In this document: in pieces, positions 63,245 through 64,000 of the stretch
Numbering within the stretch: the first letter of the stretch is position 1
How the letters are laid out: each line of letters starts with the position of its first letter
NCBI RefSeq assembly: GCF_024362805.1
Contig: NZ_CP093299.1
Location: 682,001 to 746,000, forward strand
Direction: 5' to 3'
DNA: 64,000 nucleotides
DNA from: Salipaludibacillus sp. LMS25
Lineage (GTDB): Bacteria; Bacillota; Bacilli; Bacillales; Salisediminibacteriaceae
Made by a program: the position numbers and the translations under genes
The notes under the pieces: model-generated
What the model was told of the DNA's origin: nothing
What the model saw: only the letters and a program-made list of their open reading frames with translations
Databases searched by the model: none

Positions 63245-63336
63245 TGTTGCATTAACCAAATGTCACTATTTTAATAACTAGACCTGTTCCATGTTATTCA
63301 ATACTCAGTTCTTACAGGCCTTTTCTCTTCCACGTA

Positions 63337-63429
63337 GCGTGAATTCTCTCTTTTAGCGACACGCCATGCCTTTTTTCTGTCTGAGTGGCGCGGATTCCCT
63401 CTTTTCACACCACTCAATGTTCTTTTTTC
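63337..63429. repeat. Two tandem 51-bp hairpin units
   Basis: Unit 1 (63337-63376) has GCGTG/CACGC arms and unit 2 (63382-63429) TGAGTGG/CCACTCA arms. Both share the loop core ATTCYCTCTTTT and end in CTTTTTTC. The loop is conserved while the stems differ but still pair. Confidence 0.55.
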
Positions 63430-63547
63430 ATAAGGAGTCTAACAATAATAAAAGGTCCCGATCATCAAAGAACAATGTGATCGACACCTCTATTCATTAT
63501 TTTTGGCTAGTTATGCCCATCCTGTCTAGATTTCTCTTGCATAGCTT

Positions 63548-64000
63548 CTATTTGTTTAAGAATTTAAATCTTTCACCAAGGATTTGGCCAGCCAATCCCG
63601 AGCGAATGCCTAAATTCAAATAAACGACCATACCTGATAAAACTGCTATGGCAAGAATGATCAGGGCGTCCATTCTCGTATCTATGGGAAGAAGTTGCAT
63701 AAGACCGTATTGTAAAAACCCAACCACTACTGCCATCATTCCTGTAAACAAGCATATAAGTAAGAAGCGTTTGAACACAAAAGTATAATTGTAATTTGCG
63801 TATTTTTTTATTGCCCAAATATTAATCGCGATGGCGATCATATACCCTATCCCTGTAGCCATGATAGCACCATGGACCTCAAACCATGAAATAAGCATCG
63901 TATTGGATACTACTTTAAAGGTGAGACCTGCTAACAATGCAGTAACAGCCCATTTTTGTCTGTTAATCCCCTGAAGAATAGCGGAAGTTACAGCGAAAAT
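63548..64000 (-). CDS. ytgP: YtgP/MurJ-SpoVB-type polysaccharide flippase (5' end beyond the window)
   Basis: C-terminal 150 residues of a MATE-fold lipid II/polysaccharide flippase of the MVF group. The frame is open through the right edge (SAILQGINRQKWAVTALL at the top). Several membrane spans are visible, ending RSGLAGQILGERFKFLNK. B. subtilis YtgP (Amj/MurJ-related) lies beside rsuA (ytzG); here the SEDS pair, wrbA and HxlR intervene. Identity as ytgP rests on family and synteny. Confidence 0.85.
   Translation of the reverse strand: MFAVTSAILQGINRQKWAVTALLAGLTFKVVSNTMLISWFEVHGAIMATGIGYMIAIAINIWAIKKYANYNYTFVFKRFLLICLFTGMMAVVVGFLQYGLMQLLPIDTRMDALIILAIAVLSGMVVYLNLGIRSGLAGQILGERFKFLNK

Noticed and set aside
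63457..63488. CGATCA/TGATCG hairpin as terminator of ytgP
   Set aside because: The T tract is separated by GGACC and the stem is only 6 bp; too weak to call.

Overview
The window reads as a chromosome segment from a low-GC, spore-former-type member of the Bacillaceae. Gene order follows the B. subtilis block nifZ/iscS-ezrA-hisJ-refZ(yttP)-ytsP-ytrP(dgcP)-rpsD-tyrS-acuABC-motPS-ccpA-aroA-ytxJHG-murC-sftA(ytpT)-ytpQ-ytpP-ytoQ-ytoP-ytzB-ytnP-trmB-ytzH-ytmP-ytlQ-ytlP-ytkP-pepV-ytzE-rsuA-ytgP, with insertions. The Na+-type stator pair MotPS, a very acidic/Asn-rich tail on a penicillin-binding protein and the family of short repeats fit a halo-alkaliphilic Bacillus relative. That assignment is inference; no rRNA or other species marker is present.

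Layout: 1-5.7 kb holds iscS (partial), a decayed gene, ezrA, hisJ, refZ and a free-methionine-sulfoxide reductase. 5.8-13.6 kb holds a GAF/GGDEF protein, rpsD with an S4-type leader, an SOS-type YolD-like gene, a DUF1906 protein and tyrS with a tyrosine T-box. 14-20 kb holds a class A PBP and acuABC. 20-31 kb holds mtnN, two tiny membrane-protein ORFs, motPS-ccpA-aroA, a large FtsA-like actin-fold protein with a repeat tail, the ytxGHJ stress operon and an M29 aminopeptidase. 31-44 kb holds murC, an unknown gene, pncB, sftA, ytpQ, ytpP, a PTS-EIIC-like membrane protein, ytoQ, a DUF84 NTPase, ytoP and ytzB. 44-54.6 kb holds a Vpr-like secreted protease, ytnP, trmB, ytzH, ytmP, ytlQ/ytlP and cysK. 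54.8-64 kb holds an MFS transporter, pepV, ytzE, rsuA, tandem RodA-like and FtsW-like SEDS proteins, a wrbA remnant facing a YodB/HxlR-type regulator, and ytgP (partial).

Functional threads: cell wall and division (ezrA, refZ, PBP, murC, sftA, FtsA-like, FtsW/RodA-like, YtgP/MurJ-type flippase); carbon control and acetate (ccpA, acuABC); motility (motPS) with c-di-GMP (dgcP); thiol and oxidative stress (iscS, msr, YtxJ/BrxC, YtpP, HxlR/wrbA); translation (rpsD, tyrS, trmB, rsuA).

The most striking non-genic signal is a family of twelve interspersed repeats (about 53-160 bp) built from two hairpins. The stems of two subfamilies differ by compensatory changes, ATAAA marks most intact ends, and eleven of twelve copies lie in one orientation. 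I interpret them as non-autonomous elements of IS200/IS605 type or as selected structured RNAs. They have entered or truncated at least two genes (the decayed gene between iscS and ezrA, and wrbA), and one copy now forms the 5' leader of the HxlR regulator. No rRNA, tRNA, CRISPR array, prophage or intact transposase was seen.
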